From: Hemibagrus wyckioides
Taxonomy: Eukaryota > Chordata > Actinopteri > Siluriformes > Bagridae
DNA: 64,000 nucleotides
Reading direction: 5' to 3'
Assembly (NCBI RefSeq): GCF_019097595.1
Contig: NC_080734.1
Coordinates: forward strand, 10,400,892 to 10,464,891
Shown: piece after piece, positions 1-14,000 of the stretch
Position numbering within the stretch: the first letter of the stretch is position 1
Layout of the letters: each line of letters opens with the position of its first letter
The notes under the pieces: model-generated
What the model was told of the DNA's origin: nothing
Seen by the model: the letters and a program-made list of their open reading frames with translations, nothing else
Database searches by the model: none
Position numbers and translations under genes: made by a program

Positions 1-993
1 AACATAAAAGAGACTAATAAATAACTTAAATGAAACGCCACATTTTTTATCATGTTCTTTCTGGAGGCACAATGTAGAAATAATATTAACAATTAGGTGA
101 AAATTAGACTGAGTATTTTCAAAGAATATGCAAACCCTGCAAAACTCTTAGCACAGTTTATATTCATGTGGAAATCTTAGTAAACAAATCCTACAGAATC
201 TCAGAGTCTCAGAGAGAATTAAGAAATGTATGATCAGACATAAAATGAGCTCTAGAGACTGCTATCTACCAAATTCAGGAAGGAAGGAAATAAGCAACAA
301 AAGGTTAAGCAACTGGAAAAAAAATTATGCACAGACATAATGATTAATAATTGTTCAAGGTCTCACACAATGGTCTTGCAAATTATCCAGCCAAGACAGA
401 GGTTAAAATAACATTTTTATAACCTTTATAGCAGTTATGATGGATGAACATGTCTGTCAAATCCAGGAGGCTTAGTGAAAATCAATACCACATCCCACAC
501 TCTGTTCAGAGAGAAAACACCCCCAAACAGCACATTCCAAATATTACTCATGAAGGATCCATTATTCAGCAACATCTCAAACACATGCGCCATATGTTAA
601 TAAAACCATAACAAGGATTTTTCTAACATACGTACAAGTGCAGACTATATGTAGAGCATTACATATTACTGTATACTAAGTACAAACATGCATATATTAA
701 TTTTAATTTTAATAAACACCACAATTAAATGTTTTACAGCATCACTTGTGCTGCAGCTCATTAACAACATTTGCATCTCACTGCACTGTCAAAATATACA
801 TTTTTTTAAAACTCCGCTTGTAACATTAGATAGTTAGAAAGCCATGAGGACATCCCAAATGCTTAGACATAGAGCAAAAAACATTCCTATGAATCTACTA
901 GTTGGAAATTTTGTTTTTACAGGAACAGGATGAAACCACAGTCACATACTTCTAAGCAGCTTATCTTCCATTTTAACCCTGATTACTTAACAG

Positions 994-1570
994 TGTATGT
1001 ATGTATGTATGTATGTGTGTATGTATGTACACTGATCAGGCATAACATTATGAGCACTGAGAGAATAACACTGATTACCTCCTCATCATGGCACCTGTTA
1101 GTGGGTGGGATATATTAGGCAGCAAGTGTAAAAATGGTCAAGTGTACGGATTTCGGAGAGTTGGACAAGGGCCAAATTGTGATGGCTAGACGACTGGATC
1201 AGAGCATCTCCAAAACTGCAGCTCTTGTAGGGTGTTCCCGGGGGCTGCAGCGGTCAGTATCTATCAATAGTGGTCCAAGGAAGGAACAGTGGTGAACTGG
1301 TGACAGGGTCATGGGCGACCAAGACTCATTGATGCATGTGGGAAGAGAAGGCTAGCCTGTGTGTTCTGATCCAACAGACGAGCTAGTTAATGCTGGTTGC
1401 TACAGTGCATGACGGGTCAGGGCTGTTTTGGCAGCAAAAGGGGGACCAATATTATAACAATAACAATATTATAACAATATTATACAGGCAGTCATAATAT
1501 TATGCCTGATCGGTGTATGTATGTATGTATGTATGTATGTACAGTATGTATGTATGTATGTATGTACTTA
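994..1570. repeat. (TATG)n microsatellite split by a transposon
   Basis: TATG repeats at about 994-1028 and again at about 1515-1580. The Tc1-like element at 1029-1516 lies between them. Confidence 0.85.
1029..1516 (+). mobile_element. Short non-autonomous Tc1-like element, family A
   Basis: The termini are inverted: ACTGATCAGGCATAACATTA on the left and TAATATTATGCCTGATCGGT on the right. The inside carries a relic of a Tc1 transposase helix-turn-helix ([24 protein letters not shown]), then degenerate sequence; the catalytic half is missing. A related copy, inverted, is at 18420-18953. Confidence 0.75.
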
Positions 1571-1924
1571 TGTCATGTATCTATGTATGATAATGCATGT
1601 ATGTATGATGAGAGACTCAAATAGGTTAAAGGACATTGTGTCCAACATTTATTTAAAAGAAAAGAGAGAGAGAGCACTAATAATTACTTTCAGCTCATGT
1701 CTCTGCTGGGGAAAAAACCCTTAAACCAGAATTAATTTCACACTATTCCAAGATGACTTATGTTGCTTTGTGCTAGTTTAGCTGGTCCTGTTGACTTATC
1801 CTTCTGGTTTTTTGCTTCTAACCACTATGCTAGTCCAGCTAAAGTTCAAAATATTTTTGTCAGTTGCTTAAACAGACAATTACACGTTCCCTGTGCCAGA
1901 AAGCACTTGTCACCAGTGATATTT

Positions 1925-1925
<1 letters not shown>

Positions 1926-1957
<32 letters not shown>
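1926..1957. repeat. (CAT)n microsatellite
   Basis: About eleven CAT units lie 40 bp beyond otof exon 5, in the intron. The open frames across it are chance His or Ile runs. Confidence 0.85.
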
Positions 1958-1960
<3 letters not shown>

Positions 1961-1997
1961 CAGCCAATGCTGATTCTGAAGAGCCTAAGACACTCAC

Positions 1998-2194
1998 TTC
2001 CTTAAAGTGGGGATGCTGTGGGTTGATCGTCCTGGCGATGTTCCTGAGCTCTGGCTGTGTACTGAGAGGAGGCTCTCTGTCTCAAACTGGAACATTGCAT
2101 CACGATCATCAGGAACATCGAGGAACTCCCCATCACTCCACACCCTCACACTCCCATCCATCGGCTGGTACCTGATCTCAATGGAGATACTCGT
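1998..2194 (-). CDS. otof: otof coding exon 5
   Basis: This 197-bp exon has a TTACAG acceptor and a GTGAGTG donor. It opens [16 protein letters not shown], matching the end of human C2A. It then runs into an acidic and Ser-rich linker ([17 protein letters not shown], then [13 protein letters not shown]) that is little conserved with the human linker. It leaves in phase 2; the next exon is outside the window. Confidence 0.85.
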
Positions 2195-5100
2195 CTGTAA
2201 GAGAAAAATAAATTAGAAAATTCATGAATTAAATTAACAACCTAGCAACAACTAAAATTAATAATATCTACCTGAACTCGATCACACTCTCTTTCATATG
2301 CTGTTCACTGCTGTTCATTCTCATATGTTGTTCAAGTGTTGTCTTATTTGTCTTACCCTAATGATGTTCTGGAATTAAATACACATGTAGACCTGAACTA
2401 ATTCTGAAGTAATCCCCATAGTCTGCTTTTTTTAGAAATGTCATTGATGTTGCAGGCAAGTTTTTTTGACAGTTGCCACTTACTGCATTCTTAACAGATG
2501 CTACCTTTCCTGGCACATGTATTCACTTCCTGCAGACGGATAGATTTATAAAGGAACTCTGAAAAAACTTACATGTCCACAACTTCATATCCATATTACG
2601 TACTTTGGAAGCCCATATTAACAGGAAGATTAAAATAAAAATCAGAACAGTGCAATCTCAAAGACTAATTAAAAGACCTATTATAATCTCAACAACAGGT
2701 ATAAAGCTAATTTATATTCATATGTCATGCAATGATCCATCTTCTAGAAGTAAATTAATGAGCAGATGTATTCTTTCTCTATTCTCTATTAGGTGTTCTT
2801 TTACCTTGCAGATGTATTAAGAAGTTCCTTAATAACCCAATAGTGGATGCTGCTCAATAATAACATGATCATATAACCATGTGTGACACAATCATAGACT
2901 AAATAGCCTTGCAGAAACCTGTCCTTCCTACATTAATTTCATTAACATCCCGACACAGAGATGTGTGAAAACGTTATTACAGACATCACCCCGTGAAGCT
3001 TGCTGCATGCCGATGGGCGATTGTGTCCATCTGTCGTATTTACTGGAGTATGTCTTTTGTCCTCTTTGAGGCTTTTGTACTCCCTATCATTACTGTCCTT
3101 GAGAGACGGGTGGGTATAATCACAAAGACCTTTTCTTTAAACCTTTTTGAAAATTTCTGTTAATGTCAATGGTAGACAATGTCATAAAATCTAAATGCGT
3201 GCTAGTAGACTATAAAAACCCTTCTAGTTCAAGAGTATATATTCACACTGAGTACTGATAAAAATCTGCAGTGGTGTGTGTGTGTGTGTAGGTGTGTGTG
3301 TGTGTGTGTGTATTTTCTCATCTACTGTACATTCCAATGTTAAAAACTTAACTTCATCTGCTTACTTCATGATTAACTAACAGCGAAGAAGTGTTAGCTA
3401 AAGTGTCTAAAGTAGGCTAAAGTGTCATTTTGGCACATGATAGGAGGCTAAATCTGTCCTGCTAGGATGGCCAAACTGGCATTGACATGCTGGCATCAGT
3501 TACCTTTTCCGCTTATGTTTACATACTCCTGAGTGGAGGAACAAGAAAGCGTTTAGTCTGTGCTCTGTAATCTACCTCTCCAGAGACTGACTCATAGGGA
3601 ACTGGAGATCTGGCCTGATATCATGACTGAGAGTTTACCACAGCCCTTGACGTTTAAAGTCCAGCCTCTGTTGAACATCCCTGCAGGACTTTCCATGAAG
3701 AAAGTCGTGTATTTTGATGCTTAAATACTGGCTCGAATACTAATTCAATATTACAATTTAATCATTTTATCTGTAAACATTGAGAACATCTGTTATGGCT
3801 ACTAAAGGCCAATTCACACCAAAAACTTTATTTTAATCAGCATTTAAATCCACACCAGCTGTAATACCAATCTTTCCTGGTGTGTTTTGAATCATGCATA
3901 ATTAAAGAATTAAATTTCATCCAATTTCATTAAAACTCAACACACCTTTAATAAAACAGCCAGTTTAGTCAGCGGTACCAATGCTTTCGGGATATCAGTA
4001 GCATTCTCTGTCAAATTTGCACATGAACTTTCTCTTTTTCTTGCATGATTTCTATTTGGACTATTTGGATGTTTAGGAGCAATCTCAAATTTTGATCTCA
4101 AAATCACTGAATGATCCAATAACTACATACTTCTACGTAAAGTTATTGACTACTTTAGTAGCAATGTTCATTCATCTAATCAACAAACTATTGCAATGCA
4201 TAAAATCATACAGATACAGTTGAAGAGCTTCAGCAGGAGGAAATGCCTTATTGATGAGAGAGGCCAGAGGAGAATGGCCAGGCTGGCTCAAGCTGACAGG
4301 AAGGCTCTGGTAACTCAAATAACCACACTTTACACCCATGGTGAATAGGAAAGCATCAAGATTTCAAATGCTGAAGGGGATGGACTGAAACATCAGACGA
4401 TCACATTAGATTTCATTCCTGCCTGTCAACCTGTCATCTCCCAGTTTCAGTGGGTCCAGACTGACTGAAACTTTTTCCAGTCTTCAACTGTCCATTTGAC
4501 CTGTCAGCAACTAGATATTTCTACTGCAGAATTTCTGTGCACCAGATGTTGTTGTTGTTGTTGTTTGAACTATAAATGCTAGAGACTGTTGTGTGTAAAA
4601 ACCCCAGGAAATCAGCAGTTTCTGAAATACTCACAGTAGCCTATGTTTCCCAATTCTGATTAATTGCATTGTGCTGCTGCCGTGTAATTTGGCTAATCAG
4701 TTTGCATGCTGTTTTAAATGCAGCTCCAGACTGCTAGTTTAATTTTATATTGTGTTTAAATCAGGAACCATTCTGATGGGCAATATGTGCATGTGGCTAG
4801 TAATCTCTGTGCCATATTGTATAATACTGTAGTCATACAAACCTAGGCCATTTTAACACATGCACCATGTTATCACCATTTGTCATTAAGATACCAAAAC
4901 TATTCAGTGCCCTAAGCTTAAGACTTATTTTTCCACTGGTGATGATCACAGAACCCAGAGCATCTGAAAAGGACACCACACTGCACATGAGGATATCTCT
5001 TTATCTATTTACCTACAGTATCTAAGTTCGATTATTCAGTAACACACACATTTATGTGCTCAGGTATTGTTCCTGACCTAAACCCTGTAAAGTTTATCAC

Positions 5101-8100
5101 ACATTTTATGTGACAAAATCTATACAACTTTCTGTAAACATCTTATTATAGCCGACAGCTGAATTAATAAGGCCTGGAAGACAGTGTCTTATTCAGTTTC
5201 TAAGAAAAGTGATGAAGTGATTTAGTCAGTGATTTTCTCTCCCTGGTGAATTTATTTGTATCAACAGGAGCAGGCTGCAATAATGTCAGCTTGTTCAGTC
5301 AAAGTCAATAGAAGCTTAAGAAAAGCAAAGACTAATAAACCACCTCCAGGCCTGTTCCATCTTTATTAGGGCGTCTAATTCATAACCCTGGCACAGACAG
5401 ATGATGATGAAAAACCCACTGTAAATTACTTGCAATGTGTCAGGGACAGATAAGCTGCTTTTAGGACAGAGTGATGAATAAAACAGAACAACTACAAACT
5501 AGTTTTTAGAAAGCACATTTGGTCACGACAATGGGCTTTTTGTTTGTACGGTAAACAAAACTTGACTCTGTGGTTTCTATAGAGCAAGCAGAAGTGTATC
5601 AGAATAAGTAAAGGCTTTCACTAATGACAGAAGGGAGGGTGGAGTGTAGAGTAAATTATGCAAGTCATAACATTTCCACTATGTCACAAGTTGTAGACTC
5701 AGCGCATCCTATAGTGTTGGGTTAACATGTACACACACACACACACATCCACTTCCTCATTCCAGTTGAATTCTCACCAGAACTGATGTGTTTTTGTCAT
5801 CAGTAAGAGTGTCAGACACCTCCAGATGGCCTTCTTCCACCACTTTCTGTAGGACCATACGAAAGGTGCCAATCAACCTGGGACCAAAACATAAAATAAA
5901 AATGAATCAAATAGAAAGACTTTTCTAAATTCATTTCACCTTAGTTTCCCTTTCCATGGAGACATGATGAGCCTATACCTAGAAAAGGCAGTTTCTTACA
6001 GGATATCAATATCAGCCTCCACATCTGTACAAGAGCAACACAAGCATACAAACACTCACACACAAATACAAACAACCAATGGACATTGCTAAGAATTGTG
6101 AATCTTTTTTATTACAGGAGGATTCTAAGTAGGTGACATTGCAAAAACACAAGATACAAAGACGTACAGAATAAAAAGGCAAACATATCGTCGTACAAAA
6201 CATCTGTCATAATAATGTGTGAGAAATGCAGAGTGATTTTGCAAGTTGCTCATTTCAAGTATGGAGTATTTTAATTCATGAAAAATTGAAATACTCCACT
6301 GTATGCCTCTGACTGAATGGGGTAGAATGCAACCCTCTCTTTGTTTAATGGAAATTATACACTGAATAATTGATGTCTCTTCGCTCACACCATAAAATGT
6401 GATACAAACCCTCTAAAACTAGGTCAGCATGATTGCTTTGTTGCAATCTAAACACACACACACACACCTTCTTTTGGTCCATTTACACTGGGAATTCTTT
6501 CCTCTTCCAAATGCCACTCTCTTCCGTGACTTTCAAATTTACGACAGGTTATATTATTGATTTCTATCTGAACATTAACTCATAACATGCCTGAGCGTAA
6601 AATGTCTGTTTACTGTTGTACTGTTGATATGCAGATTTTTCTAAAAGTTTGATCTTTTTCTAAGAATTGAGTTGAATAGAAACCACGCACTAGCATCACC
6701 ATGTGCTCATATGTTCTGAAGTGGCTGCTTTCTCATAAACTCTACACTGATAATGTACAGACCTGCACAGGTGAATAATTCACTGATCTGGGATCAGGTT
6801 CTGACTCCTGATGTGCTTTTCAAAAGACCATCTATGCATTATTGATCTTCCATGCAACAAACAATTGACTTTCATCTGCTTTATAATTTAATTCAGCCTT
6901 TCTTTTCAGCACATGGCTTTGTTTGTTTGAGTGAATCAGCGGGAATTTACAGCCTTTGTCCTGTGTCTGATCAGTTTATTGTATGCTTGGGTGGGAACAG
7001 ACGCTTCATAGGAAGATGAGTGATCAAAATACATGCTGGCCTCACTTTCCAGGTGACAGCATTGGCTGGTTACACTGGATCCCCAAGCTGGCATCAACTC
7101 CAGTGTCTTGGAAGAGGTTTTTAACACAACAGGGATGATCAGCAAGACCCAAATATTTTACAGAAAGCTGTGAGTTTTGTCACAGTGTGTACTCATCCCA
7201 AGAACATGCAATTTCTCAATACCTCATTATAGTGCTTAGAAATGCCTATTCAAATGAAAAATGGAGGACAGAATAGACATTAACCAAATTCTGTATGAAA
7301 AAAGAAAGAAAGAATAATTTAAGCCATATTTTTAAGAAGTGCCTTTATTTAAATGATTTTAAATTTCACACATCATGTGGTCTGTAATATGTCTTTAGAG
7401 ACAATGTTACTTATAAAGAGCAATTATTTCTACGCTACCATTTGTACTGGTACAAGTTTCTCAATCCTGCTGCTAGGAAACAGTTCTCCACTTTGATGGG
7501 GTAGACTCTGGATAGTCAGCTGGTGGACCACAGTCTGGAAGTATTTCAGCACTGAAATACTATACCAGTGTAGACCAGTGTAAGGAAAAATACACCCACG
7601 GTTCAGCCATTCCAGTTTTCTATATATAAAAAGCAGGTCCAAGCAGTAACACTACAATTTTAAAAAGTGCTCTAAGGAAAATGGAACCCAAGTTCCTACA
7701 TTTAAATCATTTACTTTAAGGCAGATGAGTAAAAAAAAACAACAAGTGAATTTTACAGACTGTCACTGATATGTTCTCTGTTCTGTTTAATGAAGTCATG
7801 ACATGGTTTGTCTAAAAATAAAAATCTACACGAAAACAATGTTTAAAGATGAATCAACAGACGGTTATTCTGCGGTTTATTTACTGTTCAGATGTCTGAT
7901 CATAGTGCCAGTTAAAAGTGGTAACACCAATACAAAACAAAATATAACTGCATCAGATTCATCAAAGATGAATAAGAGGCAATCAATCATTTTTCAATAG
8001 ATCTCTCTGAGATCTAATTTCCTGATATTTCGATCTAGATGTGTTCACTTAGAACATGTCACCTCTGGCAAAAGACCACTCAATTTTTTCGAGCAAGTGA

Positions 8101-10992
8101 CCCAATGACATGACAACTGCTGCATTCTTATTCTGTTATGCTTTTCCATCTGTAGCTGCTTGCAGATGTTGTTTATTTTGGCCGATTTCTCCCTGCTGTC
8201 TCCTATTTAGGAGATGAAACACTGCTTAACTGGATTAAGGTCTGGTGATTGACTTGGCCAGTTTAAAAACCTTCCTTTGTTGTGCTGGCAAAAACCAACA
8301 AAAAAAAAATTAACCACAATAAATCTGTGGTTCATTTTTGCATTTCTGTATAAATTCCAATCTGGCTTTCTGATTCTTATTGCTGATGGCCTCTATATTT
8401 CTGCTCTGAAATGTCTTCGATGGATAGCAAAAACAAATGGCCTTGCCATTCCAATACTTTCATGGGAACTGGAATAGCTCCAAAATAGACCATAATTTAT
8501 TTCAGTTCATCAAGAAAATAAAGTAAATTCCACAGACTTTTATGAAAATAGTAAATATTTAGTAAATGTGTCAACACTGAAGAAATGCCACTCTGCTACA
8601 ATGTAAAGTAGTGAGTGTACAGCGTGTATAACAGTGTAGATTTGCTGTCCCCTCAAAATAACTCAAAACACAGCCATTAATGTCTAAACCGTTGGCAACA
8701 AAAGTGAGTATACCCCTAAGTGGAAATGTCCAAATTGGTCTCATCGGACCACAGGTCATGGTTCCAATAATCCATGTCCATAGTCTGCTTATCTTCAGCA
8801 AACTGTATTCGGGCTTTCTTGTGCATCATCTTTAATAGAGGCTTCCTTCTGGGATGACAGCCATGCAGACCAATTTGATGCAGTGTGCAGCGTATGGTCT
8901 GAGCACTGACAGGCTGACCCCCCCAACCCTTCAACCTCGGCAGCAATGCCGGCAGCACTCATACGTCTATTTCCCAAAGACAACCTCCGGATATGACTCT
9001 GAGCATGTGCACTCAACTTCTTCGGTGGATCATGGCGAGGCCTGTTCTGAGTGGAATCTGTCCTGTAAAACCACTGTATGGTCTTGCCCACCGTGCTGCA
9101 GCTCAGTTTCAGGGTCTTGGCAATCTTCTTATAGCCTAGGCCATCTTTATATAGAGCAACAATTCTTTTTTTCAGATCCTCAGAGTTCTTTGCCATGAGG
9201 TGCCATGTTGAACTTCCAGTGACCGGTATGAGAGAGTGTGAGAGCGATAACACCAAATTTAACACACCTGTTCCCCATTCACACCTGAGACCTTGTAACA
9301 CTAACGAGTTACATGACACCGGGGAGGGTAAATGGCTAATTGGGTCCAATTTGGACGTTTCCACTTAGGGGTGTACTCACTTTTGTTACCAACGGTTTAC
9401 ACCTTAATGGCTGTATGTTGAGTTATTTAGAGAGGACAGCAAATTTACACTGTTATACAGGCTGTACACTCACTACTTTACATTGGAGCAGAGTGTCATT
9501 TCTTCAGTGTTCTTCAGTCACATGAAAAGATATAATAAAATATTTACAAAAATGTGAGGGGTGTACTCACTTTTGTGAGATACTGTACATTCTCTGTTCT
9601 GATTAATGACGTGAAGACATTTCCTGTTTAAAATAATCTATGCTGAAGACAATTTTTACACGAGTTTATGCTCTGCTTTTGTAACTCTTGACTAAATGCC
9701 TCTTAAAATATTTATACCTTATGTTTGCATCACAATGCCTATTAATCTTTCCTAAATTTCTCATGTGACATTTTTTCCAGAGAGAGGATCTGTAGCATGA
9801 TGTGCTGCTCTGAAAATGAGGAGACAGCTACAGCGCCACCACCTGGCTGTTTCTGAACTACACTCTGCTACAGCCTCAATGAGTCTAATGAAGTTGTTTG
9901 TTAGAAAATGAATGTTATTCAATTGTTTAATGTACATACAGAGCTAGTGACTATATTGCAATGTGGTGTTTAGTGAACTGTGGGCTGTAATTATTGTCTT
10001 ATTGTATTGTCTTAATGTGATGTTATTCACCCAGGGGAGACCTGTGACTCTTCTTGTTAAGAACATAGAGAAGTTATCTCAGTACCATTGGGGTTTAGTT
10101 AATATATATAATGCCTGTAGCAAGAGTTAAAAATAATATCACACAATGGTTTCACTCAAAATGAAAAAAAAAAAAAAACTTCTAAAATAAATTCAAATAT
10201 GTTCAAGAATATTGGGGCTATTAATATAATCTGTAATATAATTATATTGTTATATTAATTATATATACTCTTATATTAATTATATTATATAATTAATATA
10301 ACATTTATTTTTTCTTGTTGATTCTTTGTGTGAATTAAGTTTTTTCCCCACAACATTGGCTATTCTGTCCTCTCAAACGTCTCTCTCAACAATTGGCCAC
10401 AGCTTTCCTGAAAATATGCAGTCCCTGTGCTCATTCTCCAGCATCTTTTATCTAAAATGTAAAATCACAGGTGAATGCATGGATGATCTTAAATAAGTGG
10501 ACTATTAAATTTGCATTTGATGGTTCACATGTAACACATCAAGAAGGTTTAATACTGCAATAGTACTACATAGCTAATGAGTTAAGGGAATGGCATATAT
10601 TACATGGGCATGTTAATTATTCAGTGAGAATTTTATTATTCTAAATTAAGATTTTTTTTATTATTTCACCCCTGTGCCCTGCACATGCAGCAAACATCCT
10701 CCACCAGTAACATAAAAACAGAGCTGTTGTGTGGTAACAGATAAGACACACAAAGTGTGGTAATAATTCATTACACAGCCAAGTGACATGTTCATTGAGG
10801 AAGGCTGAAATCTCTACTTAAGCCATTGTTTGTGTAGTTTATCACTGTCTTGGCTTTAGAAAGAAATGTTATGTAAGCAGGTATATGTAATGGACATCAA
10901 CTCTACACTGAGGCAAAAGAGGCAGAAAATCTATAAACAACCTGCTTAGGGCAGTGACTCATCCCAGCAGGGGACCGGGAACAAGAGAGCAT

Positions 10993-11086
<94 letters not shown>

Positions 11087-14000
11087 CTACACACACAAAT
11101 CTCTCACACACAAAATCTCAAGTGCATGGCACAGATGTGTCACACCTTGTCAGGCCACAGGATATAGTAGCTACTCTCAGAGGCTGTGTGTAAATGATAA
11201 GAGCCTAAAGGTAAGTACCATCCCCAATCCCTGAAAACACAGTTGCATTGCATGAATGTAAAAACTGCAGGAAAGGTTAAAAGGCTGAGGAAAACACACA
11301 CACCTACTACAGCAGTAGAAAATGTGACTTTCTATTTAGAACAAACACTACAAAAACATTTCAGATGATTTGACATGCACACAGCCAACCTTAACAGAAC
11401 AGTTTGTAATTCGGCCTTTAGGGCATATTGTCTTAGCATTAAAAACATGGAAAAGCCTTCCCTTTCCCCCCCATCTGACCCCACACTCCCTTCTAAAATG
11501 ACATATGCTCTGTGAGTTGCCTTTTAGGAAATGTAGCAGAGCTGAGAAGGCTCATTTCTGGACCATAAAAAGGTTAACAAAACAAAAGAAACTAAAGCAA
11601 TGTCATTAACTATATACCTTTATCCAAATATTTTAACCCAATATTCAAAGCAGGAGGGACAAAACCTGTTGGGTTTTTTTTTTGGTAATATTATAATTGT
11701 ATAATATACAATTGTGGCAACTGTAATTGGTAGTTAAATAGGAAACATATCAATACCACAGGAAACAATGGAAAATAGAGTTTATTGTTTTTGTTTGTAT
11801 CTGCTCTATATTACAAACTATATAAAATACAATTTAGTAACCACCACAATCCTGAGAGCAGCACACAGTTTATTTTAACGATCATGACTTTTATTTGAGT
11901 CCCATCATACAACTCACTTATACCCACATGAAAGTAAAAACTTCCCACTCCCACAATTCCTCCAAGTTCCCAACCTCAATTCACATCTCTAGTCTCAACC
12001 GTGCATGAAAAATTACAACAAAACAGCTTTCAGTGGACAAACCTGGTGGTATCAGCTTCAGGCATTACTGGCTTATGCTGGAAATATTTACTTTGATGGG
12101 TATGAGTTTATAAGAACAAAAACCATGCAATGTATTAAATGCTTAAATACTATGAGGAACATCTAACCTTTTATACTCATCAAGCATTACCGAGGAAGAC
12201 TTAGTACTGTTATATTGGTTAAGGGGAAGTCTCACAAATGCAGTGGCAATAACTGTGATGAAGAATATTGGTAATAAGTTGATAAGGATTTTCTTAATTG
12301 AAGTTTTTCATTAATACTTTAATACATTAATACTTAATTAAATTAAAGGGTAGATTTCTCTCCTTTTCAGCATAAGACTAAACGTAAAGGGTTTTTTGAT
12401 AACCTTGTTGTACTCATCTTTACCAAAGTTGCCTGTAATTATGGAGCTGAATGTAAACGTATCTGTAAACCCATGAGGCATTCACAGAATGTAAATATGT
12501 TCTACAGTACTGTATGTATGAGGGATGTTTATCTGTAAAACATTTTATTCTGTTAGGATTTACACACCTGTTAGTGAAGACTTTGCTGAAGTTGTATATA
12601 TGGATCTCCAACATCTCATTACCATCCACTTTACTGGCAACTGGCCAACGAAATGCCTGGAAAAAAAATGCAACAATATAATTGATTAAATACATTCCTC
12701 AGGGTCTCTATTTCAATCCTGACCGCAGATAACTGAGCTGAAATGTGTACAGTTTCAGATGTTCTCCCTGTGTCCACCTGTGTGTGAGTGTGTGTGCACT
12801 GTGCTGCAATGAACTGGCAGAAATACAGGTTAAAATACTCGCCCCACACTAAGTGATCCTTGGACAGGCTTTAGATCAGTTGTTGGAGATTTTAGCCAAT
12901 GAATGATGTGAGAGAGTGACATATTCTCTATTAGATTTCAATAAACATTTAAAGCAGAAAGAGGGAGAAAAGCATGTTTAGAAATAGCCTTTATTTGTCA
13001 CATACACATTACAGCACAGTGAAATTCAATCTTCACATATCCCAGCCTTGGAGATTGGGGTCAGAGCACAGGATCAGCCATGATACAGCACCCCTGGAGC
13101 AGAGAGGGTTAAGGGCCTTACTAAAGGGCCCAACTTGGTGGTGCTGGGGCTTGAACTCCTGATCTTCTGGTCAATGACCCAGAGCCATAACCACTTGAGC
13201 CACTGTTTCTGAGTCAAACTGTAAATAAAGATTTAAATATATATAAATTGTTATCCTTGTTTTACTTTTTCTTATTACTAGGAAAAACTGAGGAAGAGCT
13301 GTGTGACTGTATTTTCAGGCACACACAGTTGTGTCATATATTGGTTAATGCTTTATTACACAAATGAATATCTTTTATTGGAGAAAAGAAATAAACAAAT
13401 CTACTAAATGAATTCATCACCCAAATTACATTGCAATCGCTATTTAACTTAATTATAGAAGATAAGATGGTTAAATTGATGTTGATGATGATGATTATAG
13501 CACTCAGCACGCAGTAAAGCTATTCTTCAAGACAGCAAATGCACTTTCCTTTTTTTTTTGCCCTTTTTTTTGAAAGTAAGAGGGGAAAAAGCTGGTGATA
13601 AAAAGACAATTTATTGTAGTTATAACACGTGACAACATAAACACAAAGGACAACAGGAAGTTTTATTGGTGAGGAATGGATGTTCGTTGGTAAACTATAG
13701 CAGTAAATTGGGCTAAAAATATCAGGATGTGCAGTAGCTGAAAATCCTCCACTCATGGTGATGCAATATGGCATTGATTACTTCCTTAAAATAGCACACA
13801 TCAAGTGTTTACTTTACATATAATACCCTGTGCAAGTCTTTGAAGTGACAAAACTAGATATGTTTCTCCCTAATAAATGATGAAAACACTGAGCCAGACA
13901 GGAATAATTTGGTGGATTGGACTGGTGGATAGGTTTGGAGGACTGAAAAGGAGAAGTAGAGTAGGACTCTAGGAGTGACAAAATACTGCAGTGCCATTGA

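Larger units (their letters stand above)
1..1997. other. otof intron 5 (partial), no further exon seen
   Basis: AT-rich intronic sequence. It holds a (TATG)n array interrupted by a Tc1-like non-autonomous element (1029-1516) and a (CAT)n array at 1926-1957. No otoferlin exon was recognised in 1-1997 on the minus strand. Confidence 0.6.
2195..5777. other. otof intron 4
   Basis: About 3.6 kb. It contains a (TG)n array near 3270-3310, a Tc1-like transposase fragment at 4195-4640 and a short (CA)n at 5731-5747. The rest is AT-rich with nothing recognisable. Confidence 0.6.
5878..12567. other. otof intron 3
   Basis: About 6.7 kb. The main content is the Tc1-like element at 8571-9587 and the CT/CA array at 10993-11086. 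A short AT-only tract lies near 10225-10310. No exon or RNA gene was seen. Confidence 0.6.

Noticed and set aside
8040..8480. Segment with a familiar fish-repeat feel, including GGTCTGGTGATTGACTTGGC
   Set aside because: Probably part of a decayed DNA transposon, but ends and family could not be established, so it was not annotated.
10954..11193. Open frames across the CT/CA array
   Set aside because: Ser-Leu and Thr-His runs produced by the microsatellite, not a gene.
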